Origin: Xenorhabdus indica
Lineage (GTDB): Bacteria; Pseudomonadota; Gammaproteobacteria; Enterobacterales; Enterobacteriaceae
Direction: 5' to 3'
Length of the DNA: 64,000 nt
Assembly (NCBI RefSeq): GCF_014467235.1
Contig: NZ_NKHP01000007.1
Location: 142,446-206,445, forward strand
The notes beneath the pieces were generated by a model. That model was given only the letters and a program-made list of their open reading frames with translations, had not been told where the DNA came from and searched no databases. Positions 19,701 to 29,700 of the stretch are shown in pieces (the stretch's first letter is position 1; the number at the start of each line of letters is the position of its first letter). The position numbers were made by a program, and so were the translations under genes.

Positions 19701-22700
19701 CCGCGGTTTCCGGATTGAACTGGGGGAAATTGAAGCCCAACTGGCGCAGTGTGACGGCGTCAAAGATGCGGTCGTCACCGCCCATGAAGATGAAAGCGGT
19801 AATAAGCGTCTGGTGGCCTATCTGATCCCACAATCTGCAATAACACAATCTGCAATAACACAGTCCGCAACAACACTGGATATCATTCAGTTGCGCGAAC
19901 AACTGAGTACCCGCCTGATGGAGTACATGCTACCTAGTGCCTATGTCATCTTAGACGCCTTTCCTGTGACCCCGAATGGCAAACTGGATCGCAAGGCACT
20001 GCCCGTTCCCGACCGCTCCGCTATTATCAGTCGGGAATATCAGGCTCCTCAGGGGGAAACTGAACAGCAATTAGCGTCTGTTTGGCAAGCCTTATTGGGA
20101 TTGGAACAAGTTGGACGTCATGACAATTTCTTTGAATTAGGCGGACATTCGTTGCTGGTTGTCAATTTAATCGAAGAACTTCGCCAGCGAGGTTTCACTC
20201 TGGAAGTGAGTACCGTCTTCTCCTCTCCAACTTTGATGGCAATGGCAGCACGCCTGATGGATACAGCATTAGATGATACTGTCACATATGATGTACCACC
20301 TAACCTCATTACTGACGATTGCCAATCCATCACACCGCAAATGTTGCCGTTAGTTACTCTGACCCAGGATCACATCGACCAGATTGTGACTCATGTTTCT
20401 GGTGGTGTTACCAATGTTCAGGATATCTACCCGGTAGGGCCATTACAGGAAGGAATTTTGTTCCATCACTTGCTGGAAACAAAAGGCGATATTTATCTGG
20501 ACAATCTACTGATGAGTTTTGACAGCCGGGCTCGTCTGGATACTTTCCTGCTGACATTGCAACAAGTCATCGACCGCCACGATATTCTGCGCAGTGCATT
20601 TCATTGGAATAACCTGCCGGAGCCTGTGCAGGTGGTTTATCGCCATGCACCTCTGCCAATCATCGAATCAGAGCTGTTATCTGATATCGACACTGTACAG
20701 CAATTACGTGATGCGACAGACCCCCGTTTAATACGGATGGATATCACCAAAGCACCATTATTGTCTGCCAATGTTGCCAAAGATCCACAAACTGACTGCT
20801 GGCATTTGGCATTACTCTACCATCATCTGGTTTGTGACCATTTGTCGCTGGAAATGATCTTCAATGAAGTTGAAATGTTACTGCTTGGGCAAAAAGACCA
20901 TTTACCGCCTTCTCTGCCTTACCGTAACTTTATCGCCCAAATCCGCTCAGTACCGATGGAAAAACATCAAACCTATTTCCACCAGCTTTTGGGTGATGTG
21001 GATGAGCCTACTTTGCCTTTTGACTTACTTGATATCCAAGGTAATCACGATGAACACGACGATTCAGATGAAAACAGTAAGAATGAAAACAGTAAGATAG
21101 AAGAAGCTGAATTTGCTTTGGATGATGAATTAGCTCATCAGATACGTGATTGTGCCCGTCAACAGGGAGTCAGTGCCGCTGTTCTGTTCCATGTGGCGTG
21201 GGCACAGGTTCTCGCACAATGCAGCGGACGGGAAGATGTTGTTTTCGGTACAGTCTTATTGGGCCGTTCTCAACGAGGAACGGATACCACTCAAGTGCTC
21301 GGCATGTTCATCAATACTCTGCCTGTACGTATCCTGTTACAGGAACGTACTGTGCAACAGGTGGTACAGGAAACTTACCAACAACTCAGTGCATTACTGG
21401 AGCATGAACAGACCCCGTTAGCCATCGCCCAACGTTGCAGTGGTATTCAGGCACCTCAGCCACTTTTTAGTAGTCTGCTCAATTTCCGTCATAGCCAACG
21501 GTACGATCAACAGGCTGGTTCACCAGTTTGGGAAGGCATTCAGACGTTCAGCAGTGAAGAACGCAGTAATTATCCCTTGTCATTGGATGTGGATGATTTT
21601 GAAAATGGCTTTGCGTTAACGGCTCAATGCAACCGTCAGGTTAACCCGACCCGCATTAACGTTTATATGGAGACGGCATTGAGAGCACTGGTGACGGCAT
21701 TACAGAATAGGCCAAAGCAACCTATTCAATCTATCACCATCCTGCCACCGGCAGAGCGTACACAGCTATTGGTAGACTTTAACAGGACCAACGTTGACTG
21801 CCCTCAGGATATGTTACTCCAGCAGCTATTTGAACAGCAGGTTGCGCTCACTCCTGATGCTATCGCATTGATTCACAGCAAACAAATTAGCACAGAGCAA
21901 ATTGGTGAAGGACAAGCTGGTGAAGAACAGCAACTCACTTACAAGGAACTGAACCAGAGAGCCAATCAACTGGCGCACGCACTGATTGCAGCAGGGGTAC
22001 AGCCGGACGATCGCGTGGCGATTTGTGTTGAGCGTGGTTTGGATATGGTGGTCGGCTTGTTCGGGATCTTAAAAGCCGGTGCTGGTTATGTGCCACTGGA
22101 TACAGACTACCCGACTGAACGCCTGAATTATATTCTGTCAGATTGTGCACCTAAGTTATTGCTGACCCAGAAACACTTACAGACTCGCTTATCAACCGAT
22201 GTACCTGTCTGGAACCTGGATAATCATCATCATGCAGAGCTGATGGCACAGCAGCCCACTCACAACCCCGAACCGCAACAGTTAGGGCTGGAACCCCATC
22301 ATCTGGCCTATATCATCTACACTTCCGGCTCCACCGGGCAGCCCAAAGGGGTGATGATTGAACACCGCAATGTAGTCAATTTTGTGCATGTCCAGCGTCA
22401 AACCAATGAGCTGACTCCGGCAGATCGGGTACTGCAATTTACTTCCGTTGCGTTCGATACCACTGTGTCGGATATCTTTGCGACACTCGCTGCCGGTGCA
22501 ACTTTAGTATTACGTCCATCCGAAATGCGTGTACCAGATAGTGCATTTGCCCGATTCTTACAGCAACAGAAAATCACGGTGACGGATTTACCTACTGCTT
22601 TCTGGCACCTGTGGGTACAAGAGATGGCCGCAGGACGTTGTGGTTTCAGCCCTTCTCTGCGTCTGGTGATTGTCGGCGGGGAAAAAGCGGAACTGCGTCA

Positions 22701-23775
22701 TTTTATGACCTGGCAATCGCTGCCGGAGACCCGTTCATGCCGCTGGATTAACTCTTATGGCCCAACGGAAACCACCGTTATTGCTACAGTGCTGAAATTG
22801 GATAGTACTTCTGTCTATAGCGCAGAAACTTTACCGATTGGCTATCCTCTCGCCAACACGCGCATCTATCTCCTTGATACGCGTGGAGAACCTGTCCCGA
22901 TGGGCGTTTCCGGTGAAATCTATATTGCAGGTGCTGGTGTGGCTCGCGGTTATCTCAATCAACCTGAACTCACGGCAGACCGTTTTGTCCCTGATCCATT
23001 TGCTGAATTATCAACCGAACCGTCACATGCCCGCATGTACAAAACCGGTGACCTAGGCCGCTGGCTGCCGGACGGTACGATTGAATATCTCGGACGCAAT
23101 GATTTTCAGATCAAGCTCCGCGGATTCCGCATTGAACTAGGTGAAATCGAAACTCAACTAGCAGCTTGTGAGGGAGTCAAAGATGCTATCGCCATGGTTC
23201 GTGAAGATGAAACAGGTGATAAACGTCTGGTGGCTTATCTGGTGCCACACCCTGATGCCGCGCTGGAAGTCGCCAGCTTACGCGAACAACTGAGCAATCA
23301 TCTGCTGGATTACATGATCCCCAGTGCCTTTATCGTATTGGATGCTTTCCCGCTGAACCCGAACGGTAAACTGGATCGTAAATCTCTGCCTGCACCTGAC
23401 CGTTCTGCTACTGCAACGCGGGAGTATGAAGCACCACAAGGAGAAGCAGAACAACAACTGGCTGCTATCTGGCAAAACCTACTGGGACTGGAGTTGGTTG
23501 GTCGTCATGATGACTTCTTTGAACTTGGAGGAAATTCTTTATCAATCATGCAATTATCAACGCGACTACATGAAGAATTCCATCTGGAAATCTCAATTGC
23601 AGATATTTTCCGTCATTCAACCTTATCCAAACTTGCTGAATTTATCCTGTCAAAACAGGTAGAAACCTATTTTGATCAGGATATTGAAGAGATTCAAAAA
23701 GAGCTAGAAAACCTATCCGAAGAAGAGTTGCTTGCCATGCTAAATGGAGATCAACCCAATGGAGGCCAACAATGA
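13717..23775 (+). CDS. paxB: PAX-type lipopeptide NRPS, modules 2-4
   Basis: Three-module NRPS of 3352 residues: LCL-A-T (about 45-1100), LCL-A-T (about 1115-2180), dual C/E-A-T (about 2208-3310). The first two C domains have HHIISDGWS. The third has HHLVCDHLS and the extra early motif HHLLETKGD that marks dual condensation/epimerisation domains, so it should turn the module 3 residue into its D form. All three A domains have pocket D-T-S-D-I-G-S-V-I, identical to those of PaxC and fitting a basic residue, most likely lysine. The C-terminal tail after 3310 is a charged helix (EEIQKELENLSEEELLAML), a docking domain for PaxC. Modules 2 and 3 share about 1.6 kb of nearly identical, G/C-richer DNA. 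In module 2 the usual VGGEKAEL reads VGGGKTEL. The stop overlaps the start of the next gene by 4 bases. Confidence 0.92.
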   Translation: MNNNELTSLPLAERKRLLELAKAAKLSRQHTQKAEIRPQARNGDVPLSWTQQRLWFLTQLDPAAQTAYHMSIGLHLQGQLNLNALQAALDRIVARHESLRTTFVTIEGTARQVIGDANSGFALTTEDISHLPAPEQQTTVEERAHLEAVKPFDFTCGPLLRGHLLRLAADEHVLLLTQHHIISDGWSVKILIHELSALYQAFSQGQPDPLPELKLQYADYVLWQQQWLQGDVLETQLNYWRNRLQGAPELLELPTDKPRPMQQSYRGNRVDLAFSPELSAGLKNLSQRHGTTLFMTLMAGWAVLLSRISGQSDLVIGTPIANRPQHELESLIGFFANTLALRIQLGDNPNVSELLAQVKNCALSAYAHQDLPFEQLVEALRPTRSLSHSPIFQVMLTLDNKSEQRNFELAGLKLSELPLVRESAYFDLTLSLNDTENGLMGDLEYASDLFDPATVERMARHLHTLLAAMVADDNQTVADLPLLTPPECTQLLTAFNTPTVSYPSDLLLQQLFEQQVADSPAATALVAGEQQLSYAELNRQANQLAHALIAAGVQPDDRVAICVERGVDMIVGLFAILKAGAGYVPLDPEYPTERLAYILSDCEPKLLLTQHHLQSRLTTNVPVWVMDDDDCLDYVAQQSDHNPEPQQRGLEPHHLAYIIYTSGSTGQPKGVMIEHRNVVNFVHVQRQTNALTPADRVLQFTSVAFDTTVSDIFATLAAGATLVLRPAHLRIPDNAFSQFLQTQAITVCDLPTAFWHLWVQEMAAGRCGFSASLRLVIVGGGKTELRHFNTWQSLAETRSCRWINSYGPTETTVIATVWQPAAPATCPAGSVPIGYPLINSRLYILDAQGQPVPVGVAGEIHIGGAGVARGYLNRPDLTAERFVADPFSEQPDARMYKTGDLGRWLPDGTIEYRERNDFQVKIRGFRIELGEIEAQLAQCDGVKDAVVTAHEDESGNKRLVAYLVPQPEITLDLVPLREQLSTRLMDYMLPGAYIILDAFPVTPNGKLDRNALPAPDSAALVRREYAAPQGEIEQTLAEIWQDLLGAEQIGRHDNFFELGGHSLLTVQVAARLREKLNLEVTLQDLFTHPVLADLAPSLVQAAQSVQPLILPADRQQPLPLSWAQQRLWFLAQLDSAAQAAYHIAGGLELHGALNLAALQAALDRIVARHEILRTTISVIDGEARQIISEAGRGFALRYHDLSPLSPAAQQMALEAATQAEARQDFDFAQGPLARAQLLKLADQHHILLVTQHHIISDGWSLAVLTKEFSALYQAFCQQQPDPLPLLPIQYADYALWQRQWLQGDRLDQQVNYWRNTLQDAPVLLELPTDRVRPLEQSYRGDLVRFTLSPALSTGLHALSQRHGTTLFMTLLAGWAVLLSRLSGQSDVVIGTPVANRQYRELEPLIGFFVNTLALRVRLEDNPTIQQLLARVKAHALDAYAHQDLPFEQLVEALQPPRSLSHSPIFQVMMVLDNTANKQRFTLPELTLSELPLDRKTTQFDLSLSLSDTENGLTGELEYASDLFDPATVERMAGHLHTLLAAMVADDNQTVADLPLLTPPERTQLLTAFNTPTVSYPSDLLLQQLFEQQVADSPAATALVAGEQQLSYAELNRQANQLAHALIAAGVQPDDRVAICVERGVDMIVGLFAILKAGAGYVPLDPEYPTERLAYILSDCEPKLLLTQHHLQSRLTTNVPVWVMDDDDCLDYVAQQSDHNPEPQQRGLEPHHLAYIIYTSGSTGQPKGVMIEHRNVVNFIHVQCQTNALTPADRVLQFTSVAFDTTVSDIFATLAAGATLVLRPAHLRIPDNAFSQFLQTQAITVCDLPTAFWHLWVQEMAAGRCGFSPSLRLVIVGGEKAELRHFNTWQSLAETRSCRWINSYGPTETTVIATVWQPATPTTCPAGSVPIGYPLTNSRLYILDAQGQPVPVGVAGEIHIGGAGVARGYLNRPDLTAERFVADPFSEQPDARMYKTGDLGRWLPDGTIEYRERNDFQVKIRGFRIELGEIEAQLAQCDGVKDAVVTAHEDESGNKRLVAYLIPQSAITQSAITQSATTLDIIQLREQLSTRLMEYMLPSAYVILDAFPVTPNGKLDRKALPVPDRSAIISREYQAPQGETEQQLASVWQALLGLEQVGRHDNFFELGGHSLLVVNLIEELRQRGFTLEVSTVFSSPTLMAMAARLMDTALDDTVTYDVPPNLITDDCQSITPQMLPLVTLTQDHIDQIVTHVSGGVTNVQDIYPVGPLQEGILFHHLLETKGDIYLDNLLMSFDSRARLDTFLLTLQQVIDRHDILRSAFHWNNLPEPVQVVYRHAPLPIIESELLSDIDTVQQLRDATDPRLIRMDITKAPLLSANVAKDPQTDCWHLALLYHHLVCDHLSLEMIFNEVEMLLLGQKDHLPPSLPYRNFIAQIRSVPMEKHQTYFHQLLGDVDEPTLPFDLLDIQGNHDEHDDSDENSKNENSKIEEAEFALDDELAHQIRDCARQQGVSAAVLFHVAWAQVLAQCSGREDVVFGTVLLGRSQRGTDTTQVLGMFINTLPVRILLQERTVQQVVQETYQQLSALLEHEQTPLAIAQRCSGIQAPQPLFSSLLNFRHSQRYDQQAGSPVWEGIQTFSSEERSNYPLSLDVDDFENGFALTAQCNRQVNPTRINVYMETALRALVTALQNRPKQPIQSITILPPAERTQLLVDFNRTNVDCPQDMLLQQLFEQQVALTPDAIALIHSKQISTEQIGEGQAGEEQQLTYKELNQRANQLAHALIAAGVQPDDRVAICVERGLDMVVGLFGILKAGAGYVPLDTDYPTERLNYILSDCAPKLLLTQKHLQTRLSTDVPVWNLDNHHHAELMAQQPTHNPEPQQLGLEPHHLAYIIYTSGSTGQPKGVMIEHRNVVNFVHVQRQTNELTPADRVLQFTSVAFDTTVSDIFATLAAGATLVLRPSEMRVPDSAFARFLQQQKITVTDLPTAFWHLWVQEMAAGRCGFSPSLRLVIVGGEKAELRHFMTWQSLPETRSCRWINSYGPTETTVIATVLKLDSTSVYSAETLPIGYPLANTRIYLLDTRGEPVPMGVSGEIYIAGAGVARGYLNQPELTADRFVPDPFAELSTEPSHARMYKTGDLGRWLPDGTIEYLGRNDFQIKLRGFRIELGEIETQLAACEGVKDAIAMVREDETGDKRLVAYLVPHPDAALEVASLREQLSNHLLDYMIPSAFIVLDAFPLNPNGKLDRKSLPAPDRSATATREYEAPQGEAEQQLAAIWQNLLGLELVGRHDDFFELGGNSLSIMQLSTRLHEEFHLEISIADIFRHSTLSKLAEFILSKQVETYFDQDIEEIQKELENLSEEELLAMLNGDQPNGGQQ
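15014..16606 (+). repeat. Near-identical intragenic repeat, copy 1 (module 2 A domain)
   Basis: This stretch of paxB recurs 3219 bases downstream (18233-19825) with only scattered base differences. It covers the end of the C domain and most of the A domain. It is visibly richer in G/C than the pax DNA on either side. A recent duplication or gene conversion is the likely cause. Confidence 0.85.
18233..19825 (+). repeat. Near-identical intragenic repeat, copy 2 (module 3 A domain)
   Basis: Second copy of the paxB repeat, offset by exactly 3219 bases (1073 codons) from copy 1. A shorter similar tract occurs in paxC near 25560-25870 and again around 26430-26520, so the conversion may have spread between genes. 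Confidence 0.85.
19831..19875 (+). repeat. Three 15-bp tandem units in paxB module 3
   Basis: CAATCTGCAATAACA twice, then the variant CAGTCCGCAACAACA. They encode QSAIT-QSAIT-QSATT in the hinge of the A domain just before its last subdomain (LDIIQLREQL). The frame is kept. Confidence 0.85.
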
Positions 23776-26700
23776 ATAAAAATGAACAAACACTAAATCA
23801 ATTAAGGCAAGCAGTACTCCAGAAGAAACTAAAAGAACGTATTCAAAGCAGCCTGACCGCAGAAAAAGATCAGATCCCTGCCAGAGATCCACAGCAGGAA
23901 ATACCATTATCCTGGGCGCAACAGCGCCTATGGTTCCTTGCTCAATTAGATCCGGCGGCGCTGACAGCGTACCACATTCCAACCGCTCTCCATCTGCAAG
24001 GTCATCTGAACAAGCCGGCCTTACAGGCCGCGCTGGATCGGATTGTCGCTCGTCATGAGATCTTGCGTACTACGATGACATCGGCTGCGCATACACCAAC
24101 GACATTGACAGAAAATAAAGTCAAGGTTGAAGGAAAAACCGGGGCGGAAGGAGGGGCCCTGCAAATCGTTCATCATGCGGATTATGGTTTTTCTTTAATG
24201 ACTGAAGATCTCAGCCGGTTAACCAAAGATGAACAGCAGGCGACGATTCAGAGTGCCATGCAGTTTGAAGCGACCCACCCCTTTGATTTTGAAAACGGCC
24301 CCTTAATACGGGGGCAATTATTCAAGCTCGCAGAAGATGAACATACCCTGCTATTAACTCAGCACCACATTATTTCGGATGGTTGGTCAGTCAACGTGTT
24401 AATGCAGGAATTTTCCACCCTTTACCAAAGTTTCTGCCACGGGATGCCTGACCCATTACCCCCACTAAGGATCCAATATGCTGATTATACTCTCTGGCAA
24501 CGGCAGAAATTACAGGGTAAAGCGCTGGAGAAACAACTGGATTACTGGCGTAGCGCTCTACAAGATGCCCCGGCACTTTTGACACTTCCGACTGACAGAC
24601 CTCGTCCTTCACGGCAAACCTATGCCGGAGGAGAGGCTATCGTTACGTTGTCACCAGATTTGACCGGAAAATTAAAGGCTTTCGCTCAACGTCATGGCGC
24701 TACTTTATTTATGACCTTGCTGGCAGGATGGTCAATATTACTTTCCCGCCTGAGTGGACAAGATGATGTAGTCATAGGCACTCCCGTAGCTAATCGCAAA
24801 CATCGCGATCTGGAACCGTTAATCGGCTTTTTTGTCAATACCTTAGCGTTACGGGTTCAATTACAGAATAATCCCACTGTCAGCGAATTACTGGCACATG
24901 TGAAAGCACATACTCTGCAGGCTTTTGAACATCAGGATTTTCCATTTGAACAATTAGTTGAAGCATTAAAACCACCCCGCAGCCTGAGTTATAGTCCTAT
25001 CTTTCAGGTTATGCTGTCACTGGATAATACTCCCGGCCAACAGCAGTTTGAGCTGCCAGAATTAACCATCAGTGAACTGGATCTATCCGAAGACAGTTCA
25101 CACTTTGATCTTTCCTTATCACTCCATGACACCGAAAATGGATTAATCGGTGAACTGGAATATGCCAGCGATCTGTTTGACCAGACCACCATGAAACGTA
25201 TGGCAGGTTATCTGCAAACGCTTCTGGCCGCTATGGTTAGCGATGATTCACAACGTGTGGCAGATCTTCCACTGCTGATGCCCCATGAACGAACCCAATT
25301 ACTGGCAGATTTCAATGCCAGAGAGGCCTGTTTTCCACAAGATAGGTTGCTCCAACAGTTCCTTGAGCAACAGGTCGGGCATTCACCTGATACTATTGCG
25401 TTGATTAGCGGTAAAGAGCAACTTAGTTATGCTGAACTGAACCAGCGAGCTAACCAACTGGCCCATGCTCTGATTACCGCTGGTGTGCAGCCGGATGACC
25501 GCGTGGCGATTTGTGTCGGGCGTGGGCCGGACATGATTATTGGCCTGTTCGGTATCCTGAAAGCTGGTGCCGGTTATGTACCATTAGATCCTGAATACCC
25601 CACTGAACGTCTGGCTTACATTCTGTCAGATTGTGAACCTAAATTATTATTGACTCAGCATCACTTACAAAGCCGTTTAACGACCAACGTCCCTGTCTGG
25701 GTCATGGATGATGATGACTGTCTGGATTATGTGGCACAACAGCCCAACCACAATCCCGAACCACAACAACGGGGATTGAAACCCCATCATCTGGCCTATA
25801 TCATCTACACCTCCGGCTCGACCGGGCAGCCGAAAGGCGTCATGATTGAACACCGCAATGTGGTCAATTTTGTGCATGTCCAGTGTCAAACCAATGAACT
25901 GACCCCGGCGGATCGGGTACTGCAATTTACCTCAGTGGCCTTTGATACCACTGTCTCCGATATTTTTGCCACCCTGGCCGTCGGAGCAACATTAGTGCTG
26001 AGAGATGCTCATCTGCGCATTCCTGACAAAAACTTCAGCCAATTCTTACAGGAACAAGCGATCACCGTTTCCGATTTACCCACCGCATTCTGGCACCTGT
26101 GGGTACAGGAGATGGCGGCTGGCCGCTGTGGTTTCAGTACTTCTTTACGGCTGGTGATTGTCGGTGGGGAAAAAGCCGAACTCCGTCACTTCAACACCTG
26201 GCAATCGTTAGCGGAAACCCAATCCTGCCGTTGGATAAACTCTTATGGCCCAACGGAAACCACAGTGATTGCCACAGTATGGAAACCGGACAGTCACTCC
26301 CCTTGTCTGACGGGTACAGTCCCTATTGGATACCCGCTCACCAATACCCGCATTTATATCCTCAATACTCAGGGACAACCTGTACCCATTGGTGTTACGG
26401 GTGAAATCTATATCGGTGGCTTAGGCGTGGCCCGCGGGTATCTGAACCGCTCTGACCTCACCGCTGAGCGGTTCGTGACTGATCCATTCAGTGAACAGCC
26501 TGATGCCCGGATGTATAAAACCGGGGACTTAGGCCGTTGGCTGCCTGATGGCACGATTGAATATCTGGAGCGTAATGATTTCCAAGTCAAGATCCGAGGT
26601 TTCCGCATTGAACTGGGCGAAATTGAAACACAACTGGCTAAATGTGATGGTGTCAAAGATGTCGTCGTTACCGTGCATGAAGACGAAAGCGGCAATAAAC

Positions 26701-29700
26701 GTCTGGTGGCGTATCTGGTGCCACAATTTACAACAACACAATTTACAACAACACAGTCCGCAACAACACTGGATATCATTCAGTTGCGTGAACAATTAAG
26801 CACTCAATTGATGGAATATATGCTACCAAGCGCATATGTCATTCTGGATGCCTTCCCCCTGACGCCTAACGGAAAGGTTGATCGCAAGGCACTGCCAGCC
26901 CCTGATAGTAGGGCTATCATCAGCCGGGAATATCAGGCTCCAGCAGGAGACGCGGAACAACAACTGGCAACAGTCTGGCAAGAATTGCTCGGAGTGGAAC
27001 ACGTTGGGCGTCATGACAATTTCTTTGAGCTAGGAGGCCACTCATTATTAGTCGTCAGCCTGATCGAACAGCTACGTCAGCGCAATTGTGCTCTTGATGT
27101 CAGTGCTGTTTTCTCCGCGCCAACATTGGCTGCGATGGCAACGCATCTAACGGCGCACGCTGGTTCAGAGGCAAACAGTCCGGTTGTGCCACCAAACCTG
27201 ATCCCAACTAACTGTCAAGCAATTACACCGGACATGCTGCCATTAGTCACGTTGTCACAAGGTAATATTGATCAGATAGTCGCTCAGGTAACAGGTGGTG
27301 TCAGCAATATTCAGGATATCTACCCACTCGGTCCATTACAGCAAGGGATTTTGTTCCAGCATTTACTGGAAACCGAAGGCGATATTTATCTCGATAGCGT
27401 CATCATGACTTTTGACAGCCGCCAACGTCTGGATACTTTCCTGCTGGCTATGCAAAAAGTTATCGATCGTCATGATATCCTGCGAAGTGCCGTCCAATGG
27501 CATAACTTGCCAGAGCCAGTTCAGGTGGTTTACCGTCATGCACCACTTCCTGTTAAAGAATTAACACTGTCAGGAGAAGGCAGCGCAGAACAACAACTGC
27601 GCCATCATACCGACTCTCATTCGACACGTATGGATATTACAAGAGCGCCATTATTGTCCGCCAGTATTGCGCCAGAGCGTTCTTTACAACACCATTCTTC
27701 ACAAAATCCGCGTTGGTTACTGGCTTTACAGCACCATCACCTGGTTTGTGATCATTTGTCACTGGAAGTGATATTCGACGAAGTTGAAGCCTTATTACTG
27801 GGACAAAGCGAAGACTTACCTGCGCCCTTGCCTTATCGCAATTTTATCGCTCAGACCAAAAACATTCCGTTGGAAAATCATCAGGCTTATTTCCAACAAC
27901 TGTTGGGAGATGTGGAAGAGCCGACTCTGCCTTTTGGACTGCTTGATATACAGGGCAGCCGTCACCAGATTGCAGAAGCTGTTTTCACACTGGACAATGA
28001 GTTGGCGCAAACGCTACGGGATTGTGCCCGCCAGCAAGGTGTCAGTGCTGCGGTTTTGTTTCATGTTGCCTGGGCACAGGTACTGGCGAAATGCAGCGGC
28101 CGGGATGATGTGATCTTCGGGACTGTTTTATTGGGACGGTTACAAGGTGGGGAAGACACGGCAAGAATACTGGGAATGTTCATCAACACATTACCTGTCC
28201 GCATAACGCTACAGGATCGTTCAGTTCAACAAACGGTACAGGAAGCGTACCAGCAACTCAGCAAATTGCTGGCACATGAACAGGCTCCTTTGGCGGTTGT
28301 CCAGCGTTGCAGCAATATTCCAGCTTCTCTGCCTTTATTTAACAGCCTGCTTAATTTTCGTCATAATTCGAGCGACAACGAGCACGCTATATCACCGGCC
28401 TGGGAAGGGATACAGACTCTTGACACCGGAGAGCTCAGCAATTATCCCTTGTCACTGGATGTGGATGATTTTGATGATGGCTTCTCACTGACTGCTCAGT
28501 GTAGCCAGCAAATCGATCCTGCCCGCATTAACGCCTATATGGACGTTGCATTAAGAGGGCTGGTGCGCGCATTGCAAAATGCCCCTGAGCAAAATATTCA
28601 GTCTATCCCGGTTCTGCCATCCGCTGAACGTCGCCAGTTACTGGTAGATTTCAATGGTGCCAGTGTCGCTTCTCCACAAGATATACGGCTGTTGCAACAA
28701 CTGCTTGAACAACAGGCCTCTCTCTCACCCGATGCCATTGCGCTGGTCAGCGGTGAAGAGCATCTCAGTTATACAGAACTGAACCAACGTGCCAACCAAC
28801 TGGCGCACGCACTGATTTCAGCAGGTGTACAACCTGATGACCGCGTCGCTTTCTGTGTCGAACGCAGTCTGGATATGGTGATTGCCATGTTGGCAATATT
28901 AAAATCCGGTGCGGGCTATGTACCACTGGATAGCGAATATCCGGTAGTGCGATTGGCTTATATTCTGTCAGACAGCCAGCCTAAGCTGTTACTGACCCAA
29001 CAGCACCTACAAACGCGTTTATCAACGGATATACCAACCTGGATACTGGACAGTGACAACCATCTGGCTGCGATGGCACAACAACCGGCATACAACCCTG
29101 ATCCGTACCAGCTAGGGCTGGAACCACACCATCTGGCCTATATCATCTATACCTCCGGCTCAACCGGCCAACCAAAAGGTGTGATGATTGAACATCACAA
29201 TGTGGTCAATTTTGTTCACGTCCAATGCCAGACCAACGAACTGACATCATCTGACCGTGTACTGCAATTTACGTCTGTTGCCTTTGACACCACCGTCTCC
29301 GACATTTTTGCCACACTGGCGGTTGGTGCAACTTTAGTTCTGCGCTCTGCGGATCTGCGCATACCCGATATCACCTTTACCGAATTCCTGCGGGAACAAC
29401 AAATCACTGTTTCCGATCTCCCGACCGCCTTCTGGCACTTATGGGTACAGGAGATGGCAGCAGGACGTTGCGGTTTCAGCCCATATTTGCGCTTGGTGAT
29501 CGTTGGCGGTGAAAAAGCCGAACTTCGCCATTTCTTAACCTGGCAATCCATGCCGGAAACTCATTCATGCCAATGGATTAACTCTTACGGCCCGACGGAA
29601 ACTACGGTTATCGCTACTGTTCTTAAGCTGGATAGTCATTCACCTTACATGGCAGAAATTCTGCCGATTGGTTACCCGCTCACCAATAGCCGGATCTATA

